Source: Mesostigma viride (lineage: Eukaryota; Streptophyta; Mesostigmatophyceae; Mesostigmatales; Mesostigmataceae). From it: a DNA stretch of 64,000 nt. The position numbers and the translations under genes were made by a program. The notes below the pieces were generated by a model. It was not told the DNA's origin, ran no database searches, and was given only the letters and a program-made list of their open reading frames with translations. The first letter of the stretch is position 1. Every line of letters starts with the position of its first letter. Below, piece after piece: positions 48,534 through 57,777 of this stretch. The stretch covers positions 1 through 64,000 of the forward strand of contig RPFO01000788.1 in NCBI GenBank assembly GCA_009746045.1. The letters run 5' to 3'.

Positions 48534-48980
48534 ATGTCTTGTACGGCATGGACCAAAACCGGAAACCGTTGCAGGAACAGAGCCACTCTTACGGGGTACT
48601 GTAAATTGCACGGGGCGACGGGCGGGGGGGCGCCCATAGGGAGGAGGCACGGGGTGAGATCGTTCACATCGGACAGGGTGGGTGATCACGCGAGGAGGTA
48701 CATGAAGATGGTGGAGCCTCTCGTGAAGAAATACAGCGGGCACGGGGGCGGGACAGACGGTCGCAAATTCAGAGAGATGTTGCTGGACCAGTACGCGGCC
48801 CTGCAGACCCTGTCGACGCGACTGAAGCAGACGGGGGATGAGGTTTTAAGGAGACAGCCCGTCCGCCAAATGATAAAACGAGGCCAGCGCACGCCTGCCA
48901 GGAACCTGACCCACGCGGTGTCCGCCTCTCGCGTCCGGCCGCAATCGAGTGGGGCGCCGATGGGGTGGCTGGTCGGGTAG
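48534..48980 (+). CDS. Cys/His-motif protein (family member 6)
   Basis: 148 residues. MSCTAWTKTGNRC...GYCKLHGATGG is the closest in this window to the phage-type motif ending in CRxHGG-x-STG, followed by IGRRHGVRSF and a helical C-terminus (KFREMLLDQYAALQTLSTRL). Probably zinc- and nucleic-acid-binding; function unknown. Confidence 0.65.
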   Translation: MSCTAWTKTGNRCRNRATLTGYCKLHGATGGGAPIGRRHGVRSFTSDRVGDHARRYMKMVEPLVKKYSGHGGGTDGRKFREMLLDQYAALQTLSTRLKQTGDEVLRRQPVRQMIKRGQRTPARNLTHAVSASRVRPQSSGAPMGWLVG

Positions 48981-49120
48981 ATAATTATGCTTATAATACA
49001 AAGGCGATAACGATGACTCTTTTCCCCCGTTCCCAGCACGCGTGCATCATCGGGGCCGACGATGCGTTCGAAGGCCCCGAGTACGAATCGACCGCCAGTT
49101 CTCGCGCGAAGGAGGACGCA

Positions 49121-49818
49121 TCATCGGGGGCACCCGTTCCTCCTGAAGAGGTCTTCGTACAGCACCAGGCCGTCCTCGAACCTCTTCGAATTGTTGCAGC
49201 CGTAGCAAAGTAGCTTGGTGTTGCCGCCGCAGTAACTCCTGTTCAGCGGGTCGATCTTGTCCAGGGATAGAGTGTCCTCCTTCGCCTTCCCGCGCAACAC
49301 AAAGGGTTTGGCGCACAGCTCGCAGTACGGCGCGCGCAAGAACCTGTCGTACAGTTTCCTCACTTGCTCGGTGCCGAGACACGGCGCGACTCCGTCTTTA
49401 GCCATGCGCGCGTTGGCGTTCCTGGCGGACTTTGTTATGTACCTCCACACGGGCATGTCTGCTCCGGGGGGGGCAGGATAGCAGGGGAGCGGTAGGGGCG
49501 AAAGGGGCGATGCGGCTTGCTCAGTCCGCACGCTTCTGCTCTCGACCTCGCCTCCATCCACTTTTTGCGCACGTCGGCTAGCGGCATGTCGGCGCACTCG
49601 AGGCAGGTCCACACGCCCGGCGTGCTGAAAACCGCGGGCATAGGTGCCCCGGTATCAAACCGTATCCCCCTGCCGCACCGGGTGCACCTCCCCGACCAGC
49701 GTCTGGTCGCTTCCAGTATAGGGAAAGGCCTCGCCTTTTTGCCCTGTTTCGCGTGCAAGTATCTCATTCGCGCGTTGTATTGCCTCACAATCGTGTCGAT
49801 TCTGTCACTTATCAGCAT
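49121..49818 (-). CDS. HNH endonuclease with N-terminal zinc ribbon, one frameshift
   Basis: The first half has a zinc ribbon (CTRCGRG...WTCLECADMPL). The second half has an HNH core: YCELCAKPF, LSLDKIDPLNRSYCGGN, LLCYGCNNSKRF, with Cys pairs bracketing the nuclease helix; Asp/Asn replace the first His, as in some families. The frame breaks at the G8 run 49466-49473. One base restores 232 residues. Probably a free-standing homing-type or virus nuclease. Confidence 0.7.
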
Positions 49819-49881
49819 GTGGCTTCAACTTCCAACAGTTAATAAACATTTATTTCTCTTTCATACAGTGTATATTCGACC

Positions 49882-50361
49882 ATGTCTTTGTCAGGTGCGG
49901 TGTCAAAGCTCAGAGCCCTAACCGCGTTTAAACCCGCGCCCCTTCGTACGCCTAGCAACAAGCCCCTCGGTAAGGGCGTGACACCCGCGCCGGTACAGGG
50001 GGAGTCCATGATGTCCAGTCTAGCCAAGAGCGCGGCCGGGGCCGCCGTCGGCTTCGGAGTGTTCACCGGCCTCGATGCCTTGTTCGGCGGGAATAAGAGC
50101 GCGCCGAGCAGCGCCATCCCCGGGCCGGGGTCGAGCGACCCGCAACAACAACAACAACAACAAGGAGGGGAGGGTAAAACGGGGCTGATCATATTCCTCT
50201 TGTTCCTCGCCGTCGTCGGCGCGCTGGTTTATTATTTGGTACGCAGCAAGAAGGGGGGGGTGAGCTTCCGCATCCCCCGGCCGTCGTTTGCGGCGATGTC
50301 TACGGCGCCAACCGCCCCGCCCCCCCCGTCACTCCCCGCTACTCCTCTAGCCGCGCAATAA
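49882..50361 (+). CDS. C-terminally membrane-anchored protein, paralog 1
   Basis: 159 residues. A Gly/Ala amphipathic stretch (SAAGAAVGFGVFTGLDALFGG), a Gln-run, one transmembrane segment (GLIIFLLFLAVVGALVYYLV) and a Pro-rich tail. Its upstream TACAGTGTATA-N10-ATG is shared with the next gene. Part of its 3' end is duplicated at 51709-51853. Probably a virion membrane protein. Confidence 0.65.
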   Translation: MSLSGAVSKLRALTAFKPAPLRTPSNKPLGKGVTPAPVQGESMMSSLAKSAAGAAVGFGVFTGLDALFGGNKSAPSSAIPGPGSSDPQQQQQQQGGEGKTGLIIFLLFLAVVGALVYYLVRSKKGGVSFRIPRPSFAAMSTAPTAPPPPSLPATPLAAQ

Positions 50362-50413
50362 TCGCACGGAACAAGCGCTAAGTCTATTTTCTTTCGTACA
50401 GTGTATACCGATC

Positions 50414-50977
50414 ATGTCTTTTCTGGCCGGCGCGATGGCGAGGATGATGCCCATGATGGCGAGGATGAGGTCTGTTTCCATGGGCAGCAGGGTGGCCAGG
50501 CCGGGTGGCGCGCCGAGACTGGGCGGTCCAACCCCCGCGTCGGTGCCTAAGCCCGCCGCCACGCCAGCCAAGGGGGGGGCTCCCGCATCAGCACAAACGC
50601 CTAAGCCCGCTACCACGCCGGCCAAGAGTGCCTCTTCCGCGTCGGCACAAAAGCCCGCCAACACGTCTGATCCAAAAGAGGAATCGTTCCTTTCCAGCAT
50701 GTTCAAGAGCGCGGCAGGGGCCGCGGTGGGCTTCGGCGTGTTCGAAGGCCTCGGGGCCTTGTTCGGCGGGAAGAAGAGCCCTCCTTCTCCGAGCAGTGCC
50801 ATTCCCGGTCCGGGGTCCAGCGACCCACAACAACTACAACAACAGCAACAACAACGAGAGGGCGAGGGGCGCGCGGGGCTGATTATAACCCTCATGTTCA
50901 TCGCCGTCGTCGGCGCGCTCGTCATTACAATTCGTTCAAGTGGCCCGCCGGAGCGGCTGTACAATTTTTCCCAGTGA
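50414..50977 (+). CDS. C-terminally membrane-anchored protein, paralog 2
   Basis: A 187-residue tandem paralog with the same SAAGAAVGFGVFEGLGALFGG and SSAIPGPGSSDPQQ blocks, a Gln-run and a transmembrane segment (GLIITLMFIAVVGALVITI). The N-terminus has an added Pro/Ala repeat. Promoter-like TACAGTGTATA precedes it, as for paralog 1. Confidence 0.65.
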   Translation: MSFLAGAMARMMPMMARMRSVSMGSRVARPGGAPRLGGPTPASVPKPAATPAKGGAPASAQTPKPATTPAKSASSASAQKPANTSDPKEESFLSSMFKSAAGAAVGFGVFEGLGALFGGKKSPPSPSSAIPGPGSSDPQQLQQQQQQREGEGRAGLIITLMFIAVVGALVITIRSSGPPERLYNFSQ

Positions 50978-51049
50978 GCGCGCTGCCAAGTGTACTTGTG
51001 GGCAAATTTTTAGGTGCCCCGTCACTTCGAGGTACTAAAAATTAGGCTA

Positions 51050-51590
51050 CGGTACGAATTCAGCGAATTTCAGCGAATTTTCAGTCGAACCAAAGGAAGT
51101 GACGCCAACTACCAAAAAGTTTCCGTTACGAATTTTCAGCCCAACACTCGCGCAAAATGAAGTGACGGCAACTACCAAAAAGTTTCCGTTACGAATTTTC
51201 ACTCCCACACGTTTGCACAAAAGGAAGTGACGGCAACTACCAAAACGTTTCCGTTACGAATTTTCAGTCCCACACTTCGCGCAAATTTTAGTAGGGCTGC
51301 ACGCAAGCTACCTTTCAAAATTTTGCGCTAGTATGGAACGCATTTCATTCGTCTGGAGGAACGCTGCCCGCCAACTACCCCCGTTCAGAAAGTTCCGCCG
51401 AAATTTACCCGAGATTTGGAAATCTGAACGTCCGCGCAAATTTTAGTAGGGCTGCACGCAAGCTACCTTTCAAAATTTTGCGCAAGTATGGAACGCAATT
51501 CATTCGTCCGGAGGAATGCTGCTCGTCAACTGCCCCCGTTCAGAAAGTTGCGCCGAACTTTACTTGAGATTTGGAAATCTGAACGTGCGG
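51050..51590 (+). repeat. Two tandem repeat arrays in an intergenic region
   Basis: 51085-51270 holds three ~62-bp units (GTTACGAATTTTCA..., AAGGAAGTGACGGCAACTAC, CAAAAAGTTTCC). 51277-51590 holds two ~158-bp units (CGCAAATTTTAGTAGGGCTG...GATTTGGAAATCTGAACGT). The interval 50978-51665 has no gene. Confidence 0.8.
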
Positions 51591-51708
51591 TTGGAGTTTC
51601 GCGGGGAAACCCAAGTTCCCAAGTAATTCACCAATGACGCGCTTCGAACACTTGTCCGCTAAAACCTAAGCAGCCGCTCCGGCTGGCCACTTAAACGAAA
51701 CTTGATGT

Positions 51709-51853
51709 GTATTATTTGGTACGCAGCAAGCAGGGGGGGTGAGCTTACTACGAATCCCCAAGCCTTTGTTCTCAGCATCTATGGTTCCGACCCCCCCGCC
51801 TGTCCCGTCACTCCCGGCGACCCCGCTCGCCGGCCTAGCGGACATCGCCCCCG
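51709..51853 (+). pseudogene. 3' fragment of the membrane-anchored protein gene
   Basis: TATTATTTGGTACGCAGCAA and the downstream C-rich tail repeat 50229-50345 with changes, including a shift that stops the frame. This is a partial duplicate of the 49882-50361 gene, next to the RNR 3' end. Confidence 0.65.
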
Positions 51854-51858
51854 CATGA

Positions 51859-54800
51859 TCAGCGCACGGGGCAGGCGCCGCTGAGACAGTCGGCGTCAAG
51901 GTTGTCCGTCTCCGCGTGGACGATGCCGACGTAGTCGACGGGGAGAATGCGCGAGGTGTACTTTTTGAAATCGGACTCGGACACCACTTCCTGGGGCAGG
52001 TAGCTGTATCCCAGGTCCGCCGCGTTCTTGGTGGGGTCCACTCGCAGCAGGAAGGAGACGCCCACGTAGGAGTCCCAATTGTTCTCCAGCCAGTGCAGGA
52101 TCGAGGGGTCTCTGTGGGGTCGTAGGACACGGTGCAGGACACGTTCTGTTCGCAGTAGTTCTCCATGAGGTTCTTGTACCTCTCCAGCTGTTCGATGGCC
52201 GTCTCGGTGTTGACTTCCACCTCCTCCGTCGAGCCGTCCTTGCGAGTGACCGTCATCTTGGTGAAGGGCACCGTGCAGAACTCGACGGGGAACGTGACGA
52301 GCACCGAGTCGGACTCAAACGGTTTGTCGACGACCTTGTAGTTGGCCTTCTTGAACCGCTCGACCAGCGGGTCGTGCTTGGAGTAGGTGATGTTGTTGAA
52401 GATGTACCTCCCGAGGGGCTTGTGGACGCCCTCGGGCACCTCCCCCCACTGCCTGGTGCTCATGATCTTGGACAGGGTGCCGCTGGGCTTGATGCACGTG
52501 ACGTTCTTTGGCAGGGGCTTTCCGAGCTCCCTGGCCATCTGGTAGGCGGAGGACACTGCCACGTTCTTCATTCTGCGGAAGTCGTAGGGGTGCAGGTCGG
52601 GCCTGGCCACGATTCCGGTCAGGCCCACGCCGCACAGGTGTAGGAACTCGTTGTTGAGGTGCCAGGCCTCTTGCAGTATCTCATCCCTCAAGTCCACCAA
52701 CGTCTGGCGATAGTTCATGCGACTGGCCAGGACGAGCGCGCGCTCCAGCCCGGCCTTGTTGCCCTCCTGGAACGCGGTGAGGTTGACTTCGGTGAGGTTG
52801 CAGAAGGACTTGTTGCCGAGGAGGATCTCACTGCAGTGCAAGAAATGGGTGCATGGGTGGGGGGCAACGTCGCGCGTGTAAGATTATTCCTGGCGCGATA
52901 TTAAAAAATATACATGTACTAGTACTACTAGGCATCCGATCACACATGAAGTGCAAGGGCGTTACTCTTTCCAACCGCAAGTGTCGGCGCGATGTCAGAC
53001 AGGGACGCAAGTTTTGTTCTTTGCACACGAGCCACGCAACAGGGGCGTATCGCACCCGGTACGTGAGGCGTCACCGCATGCGTTCGGGTGACACCATAGT
53101 AAAGTGGCAACTAGACAGAGCCATCCAAGGGCTTAGCCAAAACGACCAGTCCGCTATCCTTCAGGCGCTGGGGATGAAGGGCCAGGTCCGCAAACGCGAT
53201 ACGATCGACTACAACTTTGACAGGAAGAAACTGGACACGGGGGTGAGGGATTACATGGACACTCGACGCTAGAACAGGACACTGGACTCATATATAGAAA
53301 ACGCGAGGGCGGCGCGTGGCCGTCGGACGGCGCTTTGGCTTCGAGGCGAGACGTCTATAACCAACACGCCTTTGCCTGTGCCTCTGTGCGTGCCCCGTGG
53401 TCGCCGTGACGTACTGCAGCTGCGGGCCCGTCCTATCCATAACCGTAAACCTCGCTCGCGACCCCGGACCGCGTCCTCCGTCGTCATCATCACCGCCCTC
53501 GTCCCCCCCCCTCCGTTGTCTATGTCATCGTCGTCGTCGTATTCGTCCGGGTTCGAGCGGCGACCCTGCGCTTCTTTGGTCTGGCCTTCGCCCTCGCCTT
53601 CCTGCGCTCTTCCTTCGCCTTCCAAACCCGGTCATCTGTGGTGTCGCGACCCGCGTCGTATTCTACTTCCGAATCTTCGCCATCGTTGCTTTCGTTATAG
53701 AAATTGGCGGCCTTCTTAGTAGTGGCCCGCGAAGGTCTGCTAGACTTGTCCAGGGCCGTCCACAATTCTCTCGCCCGGTTATTGAACTCCTTTATCAGAG
53801 CATTGGTAAGCGCCGTCCTCCCAACCCCGACCGACTTGAGGACGGAGTACAGGAAGCGCATCACCCGGAAGACGAGTACGCCACCGTCCCCCCCCCCCTA
53901 TGTTCACCCCAACCGCTTGCACCCCAGGCTTCCTCACAACAACTTCACCACGCGTCGTCAAAAAGACGGAAGCGAGAGAGCCGTCCGCGTGTAATGCGAT
54001 GTCGATCCCTCGGAAGGGGAACAGAGGGGATCCGCTATTTCCGAACCCGCCCGGGTTGGGTGTCGGGTGCAAGGCGAAGAGGAGGAACTTTAACGATTCG
54101 AATAGCGATATGAGCTCGCGACCGCGCTTCTTTTTTGTCACTGTCGCGGGCGCGGGCCTTTTTGCGTGCGGTCTCTTTGCAGTCACTTTTTGACTCTTAC
54201 CGGGAGGCATAAGACGAGTATACCTAAGCGCGCACATAAAATTATAGGAGTACGTGCACAGGTAAGATGCAGAGTGGGCGTACCAACAGGGATTAACTCC
54301 TTTGCACCATGGCGCGCGCTTGATGGCGACTCCCAGGTTGAAGAGGCCCGGCTCGGATCCGCCGGAGTCGAGCATGATGGCGAAGATCTCCTCCAGCTGT
54401 TTCTTCGAAGGCCGCTTGCGGAAGATGAGGCTGTTGTTGGACTGCTGGCGGTGTGCGTGCGACACCCACCACTCCTTCTTGGCGGCTGCGAACTCCTTCC
54501 ACTCGGGGTCGCCGTAGTCCATGAGCGCGATCTCGGCGGACCGGCGACTGCTCAACATCGTGCCCAGGTGGTTCACGATGTCTAAGATGTCCATCTTGGT
54601 GAGCAGCTGGTCGGCGCGCATGGACAGGATCTTGGCGATGGCCAGGAACGCCCTGGAGATGTTCTCGTCACCCGAGCTCTGTGTGGTGATAAATGACAGA
54701 CGGGGCATGTGGAATGGACGTGCATGCGGCACCACTCCTGTCAGGCAAACAGTGTTGTTTAGACGTTGGTACAGTCTTCCCGCGTGTCCGGTGGTGCGTC

Positions 54801-57396
54801 ACACCACAGCTGAAATTGTCCGTCAAAAGGTAAGGATGTCCGCGCTCGTCCACTACCTGACGCCCGCGGACGGGGCGAAGGAGGACGCCAGGTTTGCAGG
54901 CAAGATCAGGGTGACGGACGATGGCAGAATTTCTGTGTATGATGCAATGGCAGCTATCGGGATTTCACCACCCAAGGTTTACTGGTCGCGTATTGGGAAG
55001 GACCACCCCGAAGTGGTAACTGGTTGTTACCACTTCCGATTCCCGGCCAGGGCCAGCGAGACACCCCTGTCACTGACCGCCAAGGGATGACCAAGATCAT
55101 AATGCTGCTACCCGGCAAGATTGCGGCCAAGTTCAGGGACCAGGTGTCGGTCCTCCTCGAGCGCTACCTTAATGCTGACCGCTCTTTGGCTGAGGACATT
55201 CTGAAGAGGGCGGATGCCAATGACGGCACCATCACCAACCTGGATGAGCACCCTCGCATACAGAGCTCCTGGGCGGCCAAGGAGCTCGGCGCGTCCATCA
55301 AAGGGTACACGGACGCGCACAAGGGCACCGGAAACATATACCCGATCGTCCACAACACTAACAACCTGGCGGTGACGGGGAAGACGGCGGGCGAGCTAAG
55401 GGCGCGATTCGGTGCCAAGGGGTCCTCTCGCGATCTCCACACCAGGCTTCAGAGTGCGGCCATGAGCTACATCCAGATGGCGGAGGCTGACAAGATAAAC
55501 AGGACCGGCGAGCACCCGGTCATCGTGGCCAAGAGGAGCAGGGAGTTTTACGAGCCCGTATTCAAGGCCGACGGGTTGCACGACGTGTTCGCAGACAGCG
55601 AGTGCGTGAGGGATAACGCGAAGGTCATGAGACTGAATCAGAGCGCTAACAAGGCGGTTTCCGCCACAACGCGCCCAAAATGGTCACTTTCGAGTGCGTA
55701 GTTCAGTGGCTTTAAGCCCCCGTGCCCGTTTGCAGCCCGCTTTGCGCATCTTTTTATCCCTCGCCCTGTACTTGAGAAGGAGGTCCCTCGGGAGCAGATA
55801 GAGCCCGTACTGCCGCACTTGGCCGAACCGCACGCAGGTCCGAGCGTTCCCCCACTGCTTCCCTGAGGGGCGCCTGCCTATCCCGCAGTAGTTCCTGGCC
55901 CGCACAATCTCTTCGTCCTTCGATAGTTTCAACGGCATGTGATTATTCTTACCCATTGCAGATAAAGTTTATGAGGGAATGGACCAGTCACTTACTACCC
56001 AGCCGTATCCTCGCAGACGCTCCCCGGGGGTCTTATTTCGGCGAAGTCGAGGACGAGGTGGTCGGCCGGGTACTTGCCGGCGAGCAGTTTGCCCGCCGCC
56101 TTGGCCCACGCGACCGCCGAATCGCCCACGCTGATTCGCCAGGTCTTGGACATCGGCTCCCATGTCTCCTGGTTGGACTCCCTCCCCCCACTCGCGACCC
56201 TCGTAGACCGGATGACGGAGATGTCAGGGATGGCCTGCGCGAACCCGTTCAGAGTGCCGGTCACTGGCACGAACCCGACCCTGCAGCAGACGCGTGATGT
56301 GCGTTCGATCGGGTGTTTTTGTGTGCCGTTAGTAACGAGGATGGACGCACCGAAAGAGGATTGGAGGGCGAGTATGGACGCGAGACATAAGAATGAAGTC
56401 ATGTCAGCTGACGAGCTCGCCGACGAGTGTCTAATAAAGGTGTATTTCGCAAACAAGATTCGCCAAGCTCGCTTCAAAAACCTGGAGGTCGATCAGGACT
56501 TATTGGAATACGCGATCCGCACCAAGTCTGTACTGGGACGAGCCTACCGCCGCCGTTCAGACTTCATTCGTATGGGTCCGGTCGTCGTCGGATGCGATCA
56601 CGGATGCTTTCATGGCGACAACTCTCACGGTCAAGGGGCCAATACGTGTGGCGCCAATTGTACCGATGATGCATACACCGGCAAAGACAGAAACAAGGAT
56701 ATCCTGATGACGTGCAAGCGGCAGATAGATAACAGCGATGTCGTGATCGCGACCATCAACAAGGAGGCGGACTGTCACGGAACCTTGATGGAGATCGGGT
56801 ATGCTCACGGACGCGGCATCCCCGTGCTGGTCATGTTCGATCCAGAAATGAGCGAGGAGGCGAGACGAGAATTTTGGTTTGCGGCTCAAATGTCACAGTC
56901 TCGGCCTCTCCCGTACCACCACCGGTACATTTTTCGTCACGTGAAAGAGCTGTCGCCGTTCTTGGATTACAAGCAATACCGGAATTACATCAAATCCCTC
57001 CTCAAATATAGATGTGACTCACCCGCACCCCTGGAGTAGAAGCCACAGGACGTCCACCACGTCGTAGACGGTCTCCACCTCGGTGAAGCTGCAGTTGAAC
57101 ATGCACGACTCCCTCCGCCGGCTCAGCTCGGTCCCCCCCAGGAACAGCGTGCGGCCGGCGGGGGCGATCCTCCTGTTGAGGATGTGGTGGTGCAGCTCGG
57201 AGAGCTCGTCCATCTCGATGGAGTTCAGAGGCTGCCCTTTCGCCCTGACCCACAGCCACTTTTGGTGGCCCACGACCCTGTCGACCACGTTTTCCCACGT
57301 CTCGAGCCGTCCGCTGCCGTCGATGGGGCGATGGTACGTCCTCAGTTCGATCGCCATGGCCCTGTCGGTGGGCGTGGTGACGGCGGAGTCCGTCAT
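51859..57396 (-). CDS. Class II (B12-dependent) ribonucleotide reductase, four exons and three introns
   Basis: Exons: 57396-57023, 56280-55996, 54678-54284 and 52830-51859. They encode the successive blocks of a monomeric adenosylcobalamin-type reductase, which makes deoxynucleotides for DNA synthesis: GTELSRRRESCMFNC (redox Cys), GCGVGF and VIRSTR, VGDSAVAWAKAAGKLLAG, RRSAEIAL, the NPCCEILL thiyl-radical loop created across intron 3, SFCNLTE, CIKPSGT, LLRVDPTKNAADLGY and the C-terminal CLSGACPVR redox pair. Single-base gaps at 56022-56025 and 52105-52108 break the frame. With both filled, the exons total 2028 nt (675 residues), near the usual ~740. Splice sites are GTGAGT, GTAAGT and GTACGC at 5' and CAG at 3'. 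The frames agree across all three junctions. Confidence 0.85.
52946..53272 (+). CDS. Cys/His-motif protein (family member 7), nested in RNR intron 3
   Basis: 108 residues. MKCKGVTLSNRKC...KFCSLHTSH followed by YVRRHRMRSGD, the same two-part module as the 36-38-kb genes, then a short helical tail. It lies antisense within the intron. Function unknown. Confidence 0.65.
   Translation: MKCKGVTLSNRKCRRDVRQGRKFCSLHTSHATGAYRTRYVRRHRMRSGDTIVKWQLDRAIQGLSQNDQSAILQALGMKGQVRKRDTIDYNFDRKKLDTGVRDYMDTRR
53520..54210 (-). CDS. Hypothetical basic protein nested in RNR intron 3, frameshifted
   Basis: It starts MPPGKSQKVTAKRPHAKR, then a region with SLFESLKFLLFALHPTP and IALHADGSLASVFLTTRGEV. After a G11 run (53888-53898, where an indel must lie) it continues MRFLYSVLKSVGVGRTALTNALIKEF and a Lys/Arg-rich tail. 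Same strand as RNR. Not recognised. The C-terminal end is uncertain. Confidence 0.45.
54836..55701 (+). CDS. KilA/Bro-like viral protein nested in RNR intron 2, one frameshift
   Basis: MSALVHYLTP..., then ISVYDAMAAIG and WSRIGKDHPEVV. After one missing base at 55045-55046 come GQRDTPVTDRQGM, LPGKIAAKFRDQVSVLLERYL and NADRSLAEDI. This arrangement (VYD...HPEV...GQR-x-TPV...LPG-x3-A-x2-FR...RYL) matches proteins related to the KilA-N/Bro families of large DNA viruses and algal genomes as I know them. With one base added it is 288 residues. Probably DNA-binding. Confidence 0.6.
55684..55956 (-). CDS. YCG-motif small viral protein nested in RNR intron 2
   Basis: 90 residues. ARNYCGIGRRPSGKQWGNA followed by CVRFGQVRQYGLY resembles the short NYCG...P-x-G...G-x2-x-EC-x-R-x-G motif proteins common in large algal viruses. 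Basic C-terminus. It overlaps the end of the convergent KilA-like gene by 18 bp. Function unknown. Confidence 0.55.
   Translation of the reverse strand: MGKNNHMPLKLSKDEEIVRARNYCGIGRRPSGKQWGNARTCVRFGQVRQYGLYLLPRDLLLKYRARDKKMRKAGCKRARGLKATELRTRK
56281..57022 (-). other. RNR intron 1 (742 nt), with nested gene and UACUAAC branch site
   Basis: It starts GTGAGT and ends CTGCTGCAG. Removal joins GCG to VGF in frame. TACTAAC (minus strand, 56328-56334), 47-53 nt before the 3' end, is a canonical branch-point sequence. Confidence 0.85.
56341..57039 (+). CDS. Nucleoside 2-deoxyribosyltransferase-like protein, antisense in RNR intron 1
   Basis: From ATG 56341, 232 residues. An N-terminal helical segment of ~75 residues precedes VVVGCDHGCFHGDNSHG, NKDILMTCKRQIDNSDVVIATI and HGTLMEIGYAHGRGIPVLVMF. 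The last two match the (D)-G-(T)-x2-E-(I/L)-G-(Y/F)-A signature of the nucleoside deoxyribosyltransferase fold, which exchanges bases on deoxynucleosides. A purine-salvage role next to RNR is attractive but inferred. The gene fills the intron and runs 17 bp into exon 1 on the opposite strand. Confidence 0.65.
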   Translation: MDAPKEDWRASMDARHKNEVMSADELADECLIKVYFANKIRQARFKNLEVDQDLLEYAIRTKSVLGRAYRRRSDFIRMGPVVVGCDHGCFHGDNSHGQGANTCGANCTDDAYTGKDRNKDILMTCKRQIDNSDVVIATINKEADCHGTLMEIGYAHGRGIPVLVMFDPEMSEEARREFWFAAQMSQSRPLPYHHRYIFRHVKELSPFLDYKQYRNYIKSLLKYRCDSPAPLE

Positions 57397-57493
57397 GTGT
57401 CCAGCCGCGTTGTATATCTAGTTACGCAGATTATTGTCGGTCGGTAAGCACACACGAGCGCTAAATATTTTCTAGAGATGTAAGTATAACTCC

Positions 57494-57747
57494 ATGGTTC
57501 ACGTCAACGTCGGTCCCATCGCCATCTGCGCCGTCTCCGCCTTCATCCTCTTCCACACGTCCACGAGCATCTGCGCTCTCCGCAAGGACGGGTTCAAGTC
57601 GTGCAAGACCTCCCCCCCGATTGGAAGTGTTTCTGGACGAAGTGGGGCGTCATGATCCTGGGTCTCGGCGCGGCGAGTATGCTGTTGTGGAAGGCTCACA
57701 TCGAGGACGCGAAACTGCGGGGGGGTTTCCGTGATGTCCTCATGTAG
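57494..57747 (+). CDS. Small two-helix membrane protein, one frameshift
   Basis: MVHVNVGPIAICAVSAFILF is a first hydrophobic helix. After the C7 run 57612-57618 (one base short), WTKWGVMILGLGAASMLLW gives a second. Restored length is 84 residues. Upstream sequence AAGTATAACTCC resembles other starts here. Probably a virion or ER membrane protein. Confidence 0.5.
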
Positions 57748-57777
57748 AAAAATGCCGCAGTACTAACTATATACGAG

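Larger units (their letters stand above)
52831..54283 (-). other. RNR intron 3 (1453 nt), with nested genes
   Basis: It starts GTACGC and ends TTTCTTGCACTGCAG. Removing it joins ...NPC and CEILL of the RNR active-site loop in frame. It contains the genes at 52946-53272 (+) and 53520-54210 (-). Confidence 0.8.
54679..55995 (-). other. RNR intron 2 (1317 nt), with nested genes
   Basis: It starts GTAAGT and ends ATTTATCACCACACAG. Removal joins GYGWV to SSGDENI in phase 0, matching the G-x-GGTASG block of class II reductases. It contains genes at 54836-55701 (+) and 55684-55956 (-). Confidence 0.8.

Noticed and set aside
54836-57039. Group I or group II self-splicing introns or inteins in the RNR gene
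   Set aside because: Boundaries are GT...AG with a TACTAAC branch site, no intein junction residues, and no group I/II core or intron-encoded maturase was visible. The HNH gene at 49121 lies outside the gene.
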